The position numbers were made by a program, and so were the translations under genes. A stretch of 45,974 bases of DNA from a virus, in the IMG/VR virus record IMGVR_UViG_3300012936_000030, positions 1 through 45,974 of that record; one strand, 5' to 3'. The notes beneath the pieces are model-generated. The model ran no database searches. It saw only the letters and a program-made list of their open reading frames with translations, and had not been told where the DNA came from. Positions 9,001 to 16,300 of this stretch are shown piece by piece. The first letter of the stretch is position 1, and each line of letters begins with the position of its first letter.

Positions 9001-11392
9001 CTTCAGTAAACCAATCTTGAAAGAGATGAAGGTTGATATACGTTATCTCTATGGTAGAGATGTTGGACAAGTTCTAAACATTTTTGATTTTGCACCTGAT
9101 GCATTCTTCTCTACAGGAAGATTTGTAATTGAATCAAATTCATCTTTCTGGGACTCATTTGAGACTTATTCTTGGATGGGAGACAAGATTGGTAGTGGTA
9201 TTCACTGCTGGCAAGTAAAACCTGATGGAACTTATAATGTTATTGGTAAGGTAGCTAACCTACTTCGTACTGCATCAACTGTAGAATTTGATATTGTAAA
9301 AGCACAAAACTCTTTTATCTTAGATAATACAGATATTGTATTTGCTGTAGAGGGATACTATGATAGAAATACTACTCTAGCATCTTCCGAATTTACAGAT
9401 ACTACATTAACTCTTCGTAAAGATGAAACTGGTAGAAAACTTCTAAGAGATGAGAATGGACTGTGGTCTGGAACTATCCTTGGTAAGACATATAAGAGTC
9501 CTTTCTTAAGTCTATCAAATGGAGATCAAATTCGTGTAGAAGGTGAAGATAAATTTAGAAAGATTAAAAAACTTCCTACTGAAACTACCAGTAAGGATAA
9601 TAGAGACGGTCAACAACTATCTGCAGATATTTTTGCTGCTGTTTCTGTAGAACCTTATAATGGTATTACTAGAGGTGAAGGTCTATCCGTTATTGCAACT
9701 GTTGAAGGTGGTTCTGTTACAAAACTAACATGGAATCAGCGTAGCTACGATCCTCTTACACAACCAACTGCATATCAATATTTTACACCACCTATTATTG
9801 AATTCATTCCTGAAGATGGAACTGGTGGTGGTGCTAGAGCACAAGTTATTGTAAGTAAAGGTCAAGTCCTTAGTGTAGATTTGATTGATGGTGGTTCTGG
9901 ATACACCAAGGCACCAAAAGTTATTGTTGCTAGAAGATTTGATATTCTTTCTGAAAGAGAGATTGGTGTTTCTCTGGTTAATTTACAGATTGTCAACCAA
10001 ATCACTGGATTTGGTATGTCAGGAACGACTGTAATTACAGAAATCAGTGATGCTGGAATCAGAGGTATTGGAACTATTGGTACTATCTTACTTGATAGTC
10101 CTGCTGAAACTGAACGTGAAATTGCACAAATTATTACTCCAGAACCAGAACCAGCACAACCTTTAGTTGCTAGACTAGTTGAACTAGAGAAAAAAGCAGA
10201 AACATTAGATGAGGATGTAGAATTTATTGATGTATTCCACAATGCTACTGTTGTATCTGCAGAGATTCAAGACATTGTTACAGTTAATTCAATTTCTACT
10301 GTAAGCAGGGCAATCACCACATCATTTGAGAATCTTATTCCTAATGATGCTCTATCTAATGTCAACTACTTTACTGATGCTGCATACTTAAATCTTGATT
10401 TGGATGTTAACGACAGCATTGCATACATTCCAGATACATCTAAATTTGCTCCTGTCGGACTATTGATGATTGGTGATGAGATTGTCAGTTATGCTAGAAA
10501 AATTTCTGATAGATTCCTCAATCTTACTAGAGGAAGACAAGGAACAACACCTCAGTTCTGGGTTGCTGGAACATATCTAAGACAGATTGAAGAGGTAACT
10601 GTAGTATCCGCTGCTGTTATTTCTATTGAATCTGAAAGCGATGTTACGATGCTCACTGCATCTGTTGCTCCTGGACAAGGACTCGCAAGACAGAGACAAA
10701 TTCAAGTCAAGTCTCCACCTGAGTTCTCTATTACAAGAGAAGCACTTGAGGTAGTAATTACTCCTCCACCTGGTGGTGTGATTGATGGATATGTTGAAAC
10801 AGCATTCTTAGTTGATCCTACTGCAATTAGAGCAGGTAATACTACAGGAGGACATGATGGTGAGGTTGATCTAATTGATGTTTCTGATAGATACTTCGTC
10901 ACTAAACGTGATCTAACAGAGGTTCAAATTACAAACTCTCTATTTGGTGTTTCTGCAGAATATATCGGCAACTATACCACTACAAATGCTGGTCACAGAA
11001 TCAAGCACTTTGATGGTATCTTTGATGATGGTGCAGCAAACGTCTCTGGTATGACAATTCTGGAAATTTCCACATATTATTCCGCGCTTACTATCAAAGA
11101 TTTTAGTGAGAGAGCGGAGTCTAGTTACACTCTAGCTGGTCCTGTTCTCAACCTAGTACCACCATCTATCCAGAATCCTGTAGCTATCAGTTCTTCCTCT
11201 GGAACTATTGGAGGAACCATTGTTGTCCAGGACACTACATTATTCCCAACAACAGGATACCTTTACACCTCTGGTGGCACTGTTATCCAATATACTGGCA
11301 AAACAGCAACTGAATTTACTGGTTGTACTCTAACAAGAGGTCCAAACTCTATATTAAACGGACATGAGTTAGTTCCGTTTGCAATATCCTAA
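71..11392 (+). CDS. Giant virion/baseplate structural protein (3773 aa) at the T4 gp7 position, with YHYH-like domain
   Basis: The gene occupies the T4 gene 7 position, directly before gp8, but I see no gp7 sequence similarity (T4 gp7 is about 1030 residues). Residues 1-215 form an N-terminal domain with an opening (RISTLIETQLPAF) and a later segment (IQKFYKSKGTTSSIKFIF) that I associate with large marine phage structural proteins. Five copies of an 'IGxExIxY...RGxxG' beta module lie near residues 96-150, 332-380, 1280-1325, 3458-3505 and at the extreme C-terminus. GxGY-type beta repeats are scattered through it. A YHYH-like domain spans about residues 757-870. Helical repeats cover about residues 2065-2360 and 2643-2810. 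There is no signal peptide or membrane segment. A baseplate or short-fibre role is inferred from position and composition. The hairpin and late promoters after the stop probably separate it from gp8. Confidence 0.8.
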   Translation: MPAVKTKRISTLIETQLPAFISDEYELFSKFVQKYYEAQEVQGGTLDVINNLQKYADIDYYEKNILKQSDILASSITDSDTTITVSDAQSFPKKNGYIRIDNEIIFYATRTDTEFQECSRGVSGNTSLGDLYEASNFNSTDAAPHNAGQKVLNVSNLFLYAFVKNFENQYLGSFPEKYLKGEVDKRTLIKNIQKFYKSKGTTSSIKFIFNTIVAKDVNNKPEVYKPRDFTYKSSDSDWINVYALKCKVVSGDVKNLIGKKIVQEATTEFGYADAVVDNVYADGTADNEVIYNIVLAPETVNGSFEVSTKTKLVKPVAGTDSTGNRINVSSTIGWGKTGSILLGEETITFEEKTVTQFIIKNRQPSTALGYTADTPVYRPVNISGSGVTLLTFGVIYSLQPDSTQPYASPGDKIQVSNPGFETKDPKIINLATNQVRWVQDTGAAPVIPTLPSIQTSLNELTTDVSSIFADDQYYYITSSSYPSHKILDGSQVNETLLDQRLLRIIRKEATRTTESYPTPRRDVGILLNGVPVYGFKDHDSVRFGKLEEIKVNTQGRGYVTPPFVLVDQVPNKARAVLTGQVVERIEVSTEDIFPRTPDITITSGRNAAVRAVVTGGKVTSLIIDNPGEYYSSPPIVRIRDTAGRGRFAEYTAVVNTDGNIIEFEKNAEGNFYNQNTVVVDIIPVGENATGIPLLKEWNLNRYRKLENNLDTEYGYIFANYNNVLEYGYGYVANPKALRVALNDNINSAGSEPATKTHSPIIGFAYDGNPIYGPFGYSEALNKDSSISRMTSSYSLDGTRSDGPSLTTYPLGTFNNDYTYTHKSGTLDQNNGRFCVTPEFPQGTYAYFITIDSNQVPQYPYVLGENFYSLPVDSNYNSNINQDDIPKNAKKIYSAGMQRNGEGLIANVSEVKSGTVDNVDVIDSSRNFSINSQIYFDNRGTEGSEVESIISSVKGRDVNYIECKEDKVVKLTTIQNAYLFADDTLNQPSSGASGAIVGTVKNDNTIVLRNVIGTFDETGTFSASIKTFNILLDQRSSYTKGAILSLTDGINAPIAKGEVLEGTSSQNVVEIKVTEGTWIINDDYFIQSDDLFNTSGTRLVRLTSLSDGLEPFEVNQSVALVETADGHGLGIGDKVDITINPDDATKTKTYYLRKRLYQEAVLIPPSNTSTIDFTGIGRYEILNGGADYTPGTYTSVAITGGSGSGATATFTVSDAGVVSGIQIQNAGSGYERGDYLGVADEDLVRSGASQSTARFAMYVGHVGVPAGGAKVTVKSGLGFAANDLIQIGKEILQIVGVNGNDLTVTRGKEGTADVDHFDGQEVSLYKPRYNFASNYAIFSTATTGYVQSYDPVTQKVVIVYDYATLNTSADKLVLSSSFFDSSNPQRLVSVKSAGEVGYKFEFSEDNTTFTPNPNINLQEFYKYKFDTSHSSLTGTYFDVSPSNNFNLISVERLATTILPGNPGSFTDLKFGYGTRLPSNTYTDRTGTDFANFFYFDKKNVVSSDNAFFKIVTDPLQGVKNINYVTPNRFVYDIVGEPLWDGSGSISYTTSGQFAVGKINEVNIINLGLNYKKVPTIIGADVSEPFRADATVVFDNVAKVLTGVNIINRGSNYSKPKVVIVDGDGQDATFDIIVRNGEIFSITLDNPGRGYTYTPKIKIIESDVEAYVESDTIGVPQSVKIINNGGAYHLDKTVSSTFTSKYVVSLSSLSTDARYLKGELVTQTVNGVEVFRAKVAEYRLNSNLLKLEDIQGTIREGVAIVGYISNTTAIIKSVFVSTFKEEITSFYDNLGYYKSDKGRLGVSNQKMIDSDFYQDYSYVVKSKTPIDEWRDLIKSTTHPAGFKLFGQVDVEATANTEMPEEMPKASHFSVLQLWDPAKNKITVENTTRVVTQSIQKVENQRIRKAVGSAATSEFLFNEIRSFEVRIYNNTPNYYDDVTNPPNPADAKPWWYKNSFDGVLDEKSKSSGSTTFQLRDENDVAFTPYSAKNLIITLDGVIQEPEVSYTVSGDQIIFATAPLGSSTKQTGEGQTDLTGYSGVKFYAKYIAFKGEGATGYNNRYFKKLRNIYQRGGTWIDAANQIERNIDFIINEAVGYGEATYPTLDWSTKKDDYQQNIREILDAYQHDIRFGGNVKTILYGDTYADQSDYLYIQNNKTQSNAIFAYATRLAKLAVRNWDYSDVNVTYLQGSKTVTVTDTENLAIGMFISSGRSFTTGTKIVSIDSATQITLNNAALANSGTSGGAPVGTTNLSGEATTNTTLPTTTGAVLPGDQYSVADGVTVTAPVSFSGNDQATFSWSGLNNGTFYNAAELIEGNKAYIANESINWAKTTYPALNWEDPLSTRQNAVVNLFTDYSLDIGAVEIKEGDGYVLGYEPTLYCFPAENTVVDPTNQTGFGYEMSATLDRVGYIRQILISPNDGYDAANPPEITFGGDLAGRLRGTPVFLGTQITDIDFWDIENDRPYIPFQRFIEINGIQVEQIQFNDEGDNVITIGPPTLTAPAFQGVQIQATVDITIGRKISNIWITEEGDFDFSVPIAYIRGVNTPGANGFTINPSVELDATCKVKKEIIFNVLNGGYGYDPETVQVNLNWVGGPYQFTPTAEAKLDDEGRVTEIKIVELGDFDLMPNAIATVSGFAPGGTYDVQTKCYRDITLILDSYIYSLKFGGNEKVVTAAQLYYTKNDYPYGESLYHIAGQLTETLATFEYAKDLAVQAMRNELPYTDPSILTDSVTPVCAEVESALNTYHSIVDTILTEGKGLVDKTPQNPNKAGNWTSTVTYSNYNILPDPQIPQQECATVISALDALYDNLEDSIKEESVTKTLPDYVDGETKEFELYWDDNTPVNTEEDEDLFFTLNAVLQRPKYTESYPLEDAYVIDRTVIPNKIKFDVPPIWDQDLGAKTIQEPTAVEKVVGIGVGNYKRLTIDPNLVDNSRTGPFLILDVEDYTVQSIESNSTLYVFIDGILQQEGERKSYTVSGPNIFFSKPILKEMKVDIRYLYGRDVGQVLNIFDFAPDAFFSTGRFVIESNSSFWDSFETYSWMGDKIGSGIHCWQVKPDGTYNVIGKVANLLRTASTVEFDIVKAQNSFILDNTDIVFAVEGYYDRNTTLASSEFTDTTLTLRKDETGRKLLRDENGLWSGTILGKTYKSPFLSLSNGDQIRVEGEDKFRKIKKLPTETTSKDNRDGQQLSADIFAAVSVEPYNGITRGEGLSVIATVEGGSVTKLTWNQRSYDPLTQPTAYQYFTPPIIEFIPEDGTGGGARAQVIVSKGQVLSVDLIDGGSGYTKAPKVIVARRFDILSEREIGVSLVNLQIVNQITGFGMSGTTVITEISDAGIRGIGTIGTILLDSPAETEREIAQIITPEPEPAQPLVARLVELEKKAETLDEDVEFIDVFHNATVVSAEIQDIVTVNSISTVSRAITTSFENLIPNDALSNVNYFTDAAYLNLDLDVNDSIAYIPDTSKFAPVGLLMIGDEIVSYARKISDRFLNLTRGRQGTTPQFWVAGTYLRQIEEVTVVSAAVISIESESDVTMLTASVAPGQGLARQRQIQVKSPPEFSITREALEVVITPPPGGVIDGYVETAFLVDPTAIRAGNTTGGHDGEVDLIDVSDRYFVTKRDLTEVQITNSLFGVSAEYIGNYTTTNAGHRIKHFDGIFDDGAANVSGMTILEISTYYSALTIKDFSERAESSYTLAGPVLNLVPPSIQNPVAISSSSGTIGGTIVVQDTTLFPTTGYLYTSGGTVIQYTGKTATEFTGCTLTRGPNSILNGHELVPFAIS
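2330..2680 (+). other. YHYH-like domain inside the 3773-aa protein
   Basis: The segment contains GFAYDGNPIYGPFGY, then an LDxxNGR stretch, a TPEFPxGTYAYF stretch and a YPYVLG end. The order and spacing match the YHYH family (PF14240), whose usual pattern is GFAxDGxPIYGPxG, LDxxNG, TPE(Y/F)PxGTYHYH, YPYxxG. The eponymous Y-H-Y-H is Y844-A-Y-F847 here, so both histidines are lost. The match is by eye but spans four ordered motifs. Confidence 0.75.
6268..8500 (+). repeat. Helical repeat modules in the 3773-aa protein
   Basis: Three related segments lie at about 6268-6608, 6973-7138 and 8000-8500. The shared pattern is a helix with an 'xxIxxNxxxIxxEA' flavour, then 'YPxLxW', then a stretch ending in 'DIRFGGN' or 'SLKFGGN', then a helix ending in 'AYATRLAKLAVRNW' or 'EYAKDLAVQAMRN'. 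In the last segment two 'CAxVxSALxxxxxxxxxIL'-type helices follow. The same order recurs in the 3025-residue protein. The function is unknown. Confidence 0.65.
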
Positions 11393-11399
11393 ATATTGC
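11381..11399 (+). other. Hairpin straddling the stop codon before the gp8 promoter
   Basis: GCAATAT (11381-11387) and ATATTGC (11393-11399) form a perfect 7-bp inverted repeat. The 5-base loop CCTAA contains the stop codon of the 3773-residue gene. There is no T-tract, so it is not a classical terminator. Two TATAAATA motifs follow at once. Confidence 0.55.
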
Positions 11400-11413
11400 T
11401 ATAAATATAAATA
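11400..11413 (+). promoter_or_regulatory. Two overlapping T4-like late promoters upstream of gp8
   Basis: TATAAATA occurs at 11400-11407 and again at 11406-11413. Both match the T4 late promoter core recognised by the gp55-type late sigma factor. The second copy ends 37 bases before the gp8 start, in the only gap between two large structural genes. Confidence 0.75.
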
Positions 11414-11450
11414 ACTCAGGCACAAATTACAACGTCGGAACAGAAAACCC

Positions 11451-13265
11451 ATGGCTGCTATTATCTCTGATAAGTTTCGCATCTTTAACGCGAAACAATT
11501 TCTAGAATCTCTTACTGAAGGTCCAAACGATACGAGTGCGGAACGCTCTAGAATGTACTTCTTTGTGGGTCGTCCACAACCTTGGAAAGCGTACTTAGAA
11601 ATTCACTCTAAGAACGGAACGGCGTTTGCTGTAGGCAACGAAGTCTATGTTGGAACATATGGTTCCACCACTTTCCGTGCTACAGTTGCTGCCGTTTATG
11701 ATAGTGCCCTTCTTCTGACCGACGTTTTTGGCAGCGCAGGAATTAATTCCGCACCAACTCTTGGTACTGCTCTTAAAGGCAGAACTGGTGGTGCAGGCGG
11801 ATCCGACACTGGTGCCGAAGCAGTCTCTGGCGTATATCGTTACGCTACTGAGGATGTTCCACCTCTTCCTCTTGATAACCAGAGAGAAAAAAGAAATCTT
11901 TACGACGAACTAATTGCTGCCAAGCGTATTACTGATGCTTTTGCAAGAACAGTTATTCGTCGTTATAACTGGGACACTGTTACCAATCCTAAGTTTGACA
12001 TGTGGAAACCTGACTACTCTGCTACACCTGGTGGCGGTGGTCAAATTGGTAAAACCACTGCAACAGGTCAAACCAGTATTGCTGACGCTAAGTTCTATGT
12101 AATGAACTCTCAGTATGAAGTATTCAAGTGTCTTTACAATGGTGAAGATCCTTCTAACACAACTGGTCAGAACGCAACTGAAGAACCATCTACAGCAGGT
12201 GGTAACTATGCTTCTGCCACTGGTCTCTATACCGAGACAACTGGTGCTGGTTACATCTGGAAGTATATGTACACCATCCCAACCGATGATGTTCTGAAGT
12301 TCCTCTCTTCTGACTTTATGCCAATCGTTCTACCAGCTAACGCTTCTAGAACTGGTGTTGTTGGACAAGCAGTTGATGGCGCAGCAGACGTTGTAGTTAT
12401 TGAGAACGCTGGAAGTGGTCTTCCTGCTTCTCAGACTCTTTACACTAGCGTCAAAGGTGACGGCACAGGCGGTGTTGTACAATTTGTTACAAACGGTGCT
12501 GGTACAATCACATCTGCTGAGATGCAATCTCGTGGATCAGGTTACACCTATGCTAATGTTCTTCTAACTAACGGCAACCTCTTCTCTGATGCTGGTCTAT
12601 CCAGTGCAGTTGCAACTGGTGGTTCTGCTGTTGGTGCTCTTGAAGTTATCCTTCCTCCTGAAGGTGGACATGGTTCTGATCACGAAACAGAATTGAATGG
12701 TAAGCGTGTGATGACAAACATTCGCCTAACCTATTCTGAAGGTGGTGGTGATTTCCCTGTTGATAACGACTTCCGTCGTATTGGTATCATTGCTGATCCA
12801 TATGCTTGGGGAACCACAACATTTGAAACTAGAGACACTGTTTCTGGTCTAAAAGCTATTAAGATCACTGGTGCTAGTGCTGATTACTCTGTTGATGAGA
12901 AGATCACACAGACAGTTGCTGGTGGTACTGCATACGGTACAGTTGTTTCTTGGACACTTGACAGTGGTTCTACTACCGCTGGTGTTCTTAAGTACATCCA
13001 AACTACAGATGCACACACAGACAGTGGTGTTGTAAGAGCATTTGAGTCTAATGGTTCTAATGCAATCACTGGTGAGACATCAACTGCTTCTGGTAACGTA
13101 GACACTGGATATGGTTCTGCACTACTAGGTGTCACTTTTGCAAGTGGTCTAGCAGCACCTGAAATTGAAAATAATTCTGGTGATGTTATCTACGTTGAGA
13201 ACCGTCGTCTCATCACTCGTGCTCCTGACCAGATTGAAGACATCAAACTTGTAATTGAATTCTGA
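11451..13265 (+). CDS. 8: Baseplate wedge protein gp8 (enlarged)
   Basis: This is a homologue of T4 gp8, a component of the baseplate wedge. Three stretches match T4 gp8 in order: the N-terminal DKFRIFNAKQFLESL followed by a YFFVGRPQPW segment (T4 has FITFGRSEPW); the AGYIWKYMYTIP core around residues 266-278 (T4: DGYVWEYLFEIP); and the C-terminal GDVIYVENRRLITRAPDQIE segment before residue 604 (T4: GEMIYMENRPPIIMAMDQTE). T4 gp8 is about 334 residues, so this one is nearly twice as long. The extra length includes a glycine-rich linker near residues 195-205 and GxGY-type beta repeats around residues 315-385. The start follows tandem late promoters; no strong Shine-Dalgarno is evident. Confidence 0.9.
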   Translation: MAAIISDKFRIFNAKQFLESLTEGPNDTSAERSRMYFFVGRPQPWKAYLEIHSKNGTAFAVGNEVYVGTYGSTTFRATVAAVYDSALLLTDVFGSAGINSAPTLGTALKGRTGGAGGSDTGAEAVSGVYRYATEDVPPLPLDNQREKRNLYDELIAAKRITDAFARTVIRRYNWDTVTNPKFDMWKPDYSATPGGGGQIGKTTATGQTSIADAKFYVMNSQYEVFKCLYNGEDPSNTTGQNATEEPSTAGGNYASATGLYTETTGAGYIWKYMYTIPTDDVLKFLSSDFMPIVLPANASRTGVVGQAVDGAADVVVIENAGSGLPASQTLYTSVKGDGTGGVVQFVTNGAGTITSAEMQSRGSGYTYANVLLTNGNLFSDAGLSSAVATGGSAVGALEVILPPEGGHGSDHETELNGKRVMTNIRLTYSEGGGDFPVDNDFRRIGIIADPYAWGTTTFETRDTVSGLKAIKITGASADYSVDEKITQTVAGGTAYGTVVSWTLDSGSTTAGVLKYIQTTDAHTDSGVVRAFESNGSNAITGETSTASGNVDTGYGSALLGVTFASGLAAPEIENNSGDVIYVENRRLITRAPDQIEDIKLVIEF

Positions 13266-13272
13266 TTAACTC

Positions 13273-13280
13273 GCTAAATA
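13273..13280 (+). promoter_or_regulatory. Late-promoter-like motif GCTAAATA
   Basis: GCTAAATA lies 34 bases before the ATG of the 2698-residue gene. The same variant occurs before the 3025-residue gene at 26363. It overlaps the left arm of the hairpin at 13274-13305. Confidence 0.55.
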
Positions 13281-13305
13281 CTAGGGACTAGATACTAGTA
13301 TTTGG
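13274..13305 (+). other. Hairpin overlapping late promoter and abutting the RBS
   Basis: CTAAATACTAG (13274-13284) pairs with CTAGTATTTGG (13295-13305) as an 11-bp stem with one G-T pair and a 10-base loop. The right arm runs into the ribosome binding site GGCGGAG (13304-13310), four bases before the ATG. A transcript starting upstream could fold this stem next to the Shine-Dalgarno. A transcript from the local promoter would lack the left arm. Confidence 0.5.
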
Positions 13306-13314
13306 CGGAGTACG

Positions 13315-16300
13315 ATGCCTCAGAAGACTAACCTAAATGTAAATCCTTATTACGAGGACTTTGACGCGAGTAAGAATTTTTATAAGATTCTATTCCGTCC
13401 TGGATACTCTATTCAAAGTAGGGAATTAACACAAGTACAATCCATTCTCCAAAATCAAATTGAGAGTTTTGGAAAGTATGCTTTCAAGCAGGGTGAACTT
13501 GTCATCCCTGGTGAGGTAGGTCTCAATACAAAATTAGATTACGTTAAACTATCGTCTGTCTCAGAGGTTGCTATCTCAGAGGGAGACGATATTGTTTATA
13601 AGAAATATGACATTAGTCAGTTAGTTGGACAACAGTTACAAGGTCTTACTTCTGGCGTCACTGCAACTATACTAGCAACAAAGTTAGCTACTGAGTCTTC
13701 TGCTGATACTTTGTTTGTTAGTTATATCAATAGTGGTAATTCCAACACAGAACCTACCTTCCGTCAAGGTGAAACATTAGAAGTTATTGATGGTGTAAAT
13801 ACACCACTTCTAGTTGTTGGTACAGATGGTAGTGTTCTACCTACTAGTATTCAAGTAACAAACCCTGACACTGGAGAAGTAACTTCTTTAGAAAGTCCAG
13901 CAATGGGTTATGGTTCTGCTGTAAAAGTAGAAGAAGGTATTTACTTTGTCAATGGTTACTTTGTTCGTAATGATGAATCTCTTCTAGTAATTGAAGAATA
14001 TTACAACAAACCATCTGCAAAAGTAGGTTTTACAATTAAAGAAGAAGTTGTAACACCAGAGGCAGATGCATCTCTATATGACAACTCTATTGGTTCTGCA
14101 AACTATACAGCTCCTGGCGCACACAGACTTAGAATTTCTCTTGAGTTAAAAGAGTTTGCTCTAAATGCAATTACCGATAAGAATTTTATTCAACTCCTAA
14201 CAGTTTCTAGAGGAGTTATTCAAAGAAAAATTGAATCTACTGATTTCAGTGTTCTTGAGCAAACTCTAGCTCGTAGAACATTTGATGAGTCTGGTGATTA
14301 TGTTGTAGATAATTTTGCTATTGATATTAGAGAGTATGCTCAAAAAGATGGCAATAGAGGACTATATGCTGTTGATGAGTTTGGTCTATTCAATGGTCAG
14401 TCTGCTAGTGACGCTGCTAGAAAGATGGTTGCTAGTGTCGGTCCTGGTAAGGCATATATCAAGGGATATGAAATTGTTAATAAAGAAACAAAATATCTTG
14501 ATATTAACAAAGCAAGAGAAAGTGTCTCTACAGACAATGTAGTTCTTAAGAGTAAAGGTCTCCCAACATATAGTATCACTAATGTGTTTGGTAGTGTTCC
14601 TCTAAACAAAGAGGGATCTGAGTTAACTGCATATCCTGATGTATTCTTGTATTCCACATTTAATGATGGTTCTATCGGTCTGAACAATACAGAGTTACCA
14701 ATAGATCACAGGCAAACTATTAATAGAAGAGGTTTAAATTTTGGAATTGATGATGGTATTAAGACCATCACACTTCAGATTACAAGTACAACTCAATTAA
14801 TTGGTTCTGTAACTGATGCTACTTTCCAAACCACATTCGGAACACTATATTATATCAAGACTAGAAGTGACAGTGGATCACCAACTGCTACTGGATCTTT
14901 CAAAACATTATCATTTGCTACAATTAACAAACCACTGATTAATGCTGCTGAGTCTGTTCAGTTTTTAGAATTGACAGTAACTGGTGACAAGCAAGAATTA
15001 GAAGCACTGTTACTTGAGTATGATCTTTCTGACAGTGAATTTAAGAGAAAGATTTTCTTAAGTGCAGATGATGCTAACACAAATTCAAATGAGTTTGGAT
15101 TTATTGTTGACTATAAAAATACAATCACACCTATTATTGGTAAAACTAAACCAAGTAATTTCTTCTTGAAGAATAGAGGTGCTGGTTTTAATTCTGACTC
15201 TGATATTGTACTATCAAAAGGAAGACTATCTGCAGGAACACCTGCATACAATACTACATTTGGATATTCTTATTTTGATCCTCAGTTCTTTACTAAAATT
15301 ATCTTAGAGAACGTTCCTAGTGGAAGTGGAGCTTTTGAAGAAGGTAAATATATCTTCGGTTCAGAAAGTAATGCATATGGTGTTGTAGAAGGTTCTGGAA
15401 CAGGTGTATACAGTACAGGAAAAATTCTCTTTGTAAAAACTCTTTCTGGAAGATTTAAACCTGGTGAGACAATTAGAGATGAAGAATCAAATACTGTAAA
15501 GATTGCAAAAGAAAATACGATCTCTCACTTTGTTGTTCAAAACAGAGGTCTTGGATATGCAGATGGTCTCACTCTACTAATTAATGGATTAGAATTTGAT
15601 GCTTCTAAGATTGAAGTTAAGAAGACCAATGATGGTAGAGTATATGGCGCTGTAATCGTCAATAGACGTGCTATTGATGTTGAGTATGCACAACCACCAG
15701 CAGTAACTGTTAAGAACCCTGATGGCGCTGCTACACCAAACGCTGGTGCTGCTGTTGTACCTGTACTATTCAGAGATACTGTAACCACATACACTCCACA
15801 AAATGTTAAGTCTATTGGTTGCTCCTATGGTTCTGGTAACTCTAATCAATTTTCTGCTGACGTTGTAGTTGACAGTCAAACAGATGCAGAAATTAAATCT
15901 GTTACTAGCTTTACTTTCTTTGGATCTCAAGGAAATGATTTTGTAGAATCTACAAGTTTTAGTGCAGATGCATCTATCCTACTACAGCAAGGTGATCTTG
16001 TACAGTTTTCTGATGATGACAACAACTTAGTTCGTGCAATTGTACAATATGCAACAAAGCAAGAAGGTGCATCTAAGACTAGAATCTATCTTGATACTGC
16101 ACTTCCTGGTGATGTAACTAACACAAGTATTGTACGTTTGCGTCCTAAAGTATCAAATACAAATTCAGGTACTTTATTATATCCAACTGGAAGCAAGCAA
16201 GTATCGCAAATTTCTGCTGGTGGTGAAGACACTAAGATTAAGTATTACTTCCGTAGAGATTTTGTAACCACAGCATCTTCTGGTGGTGGCACAATTACAT

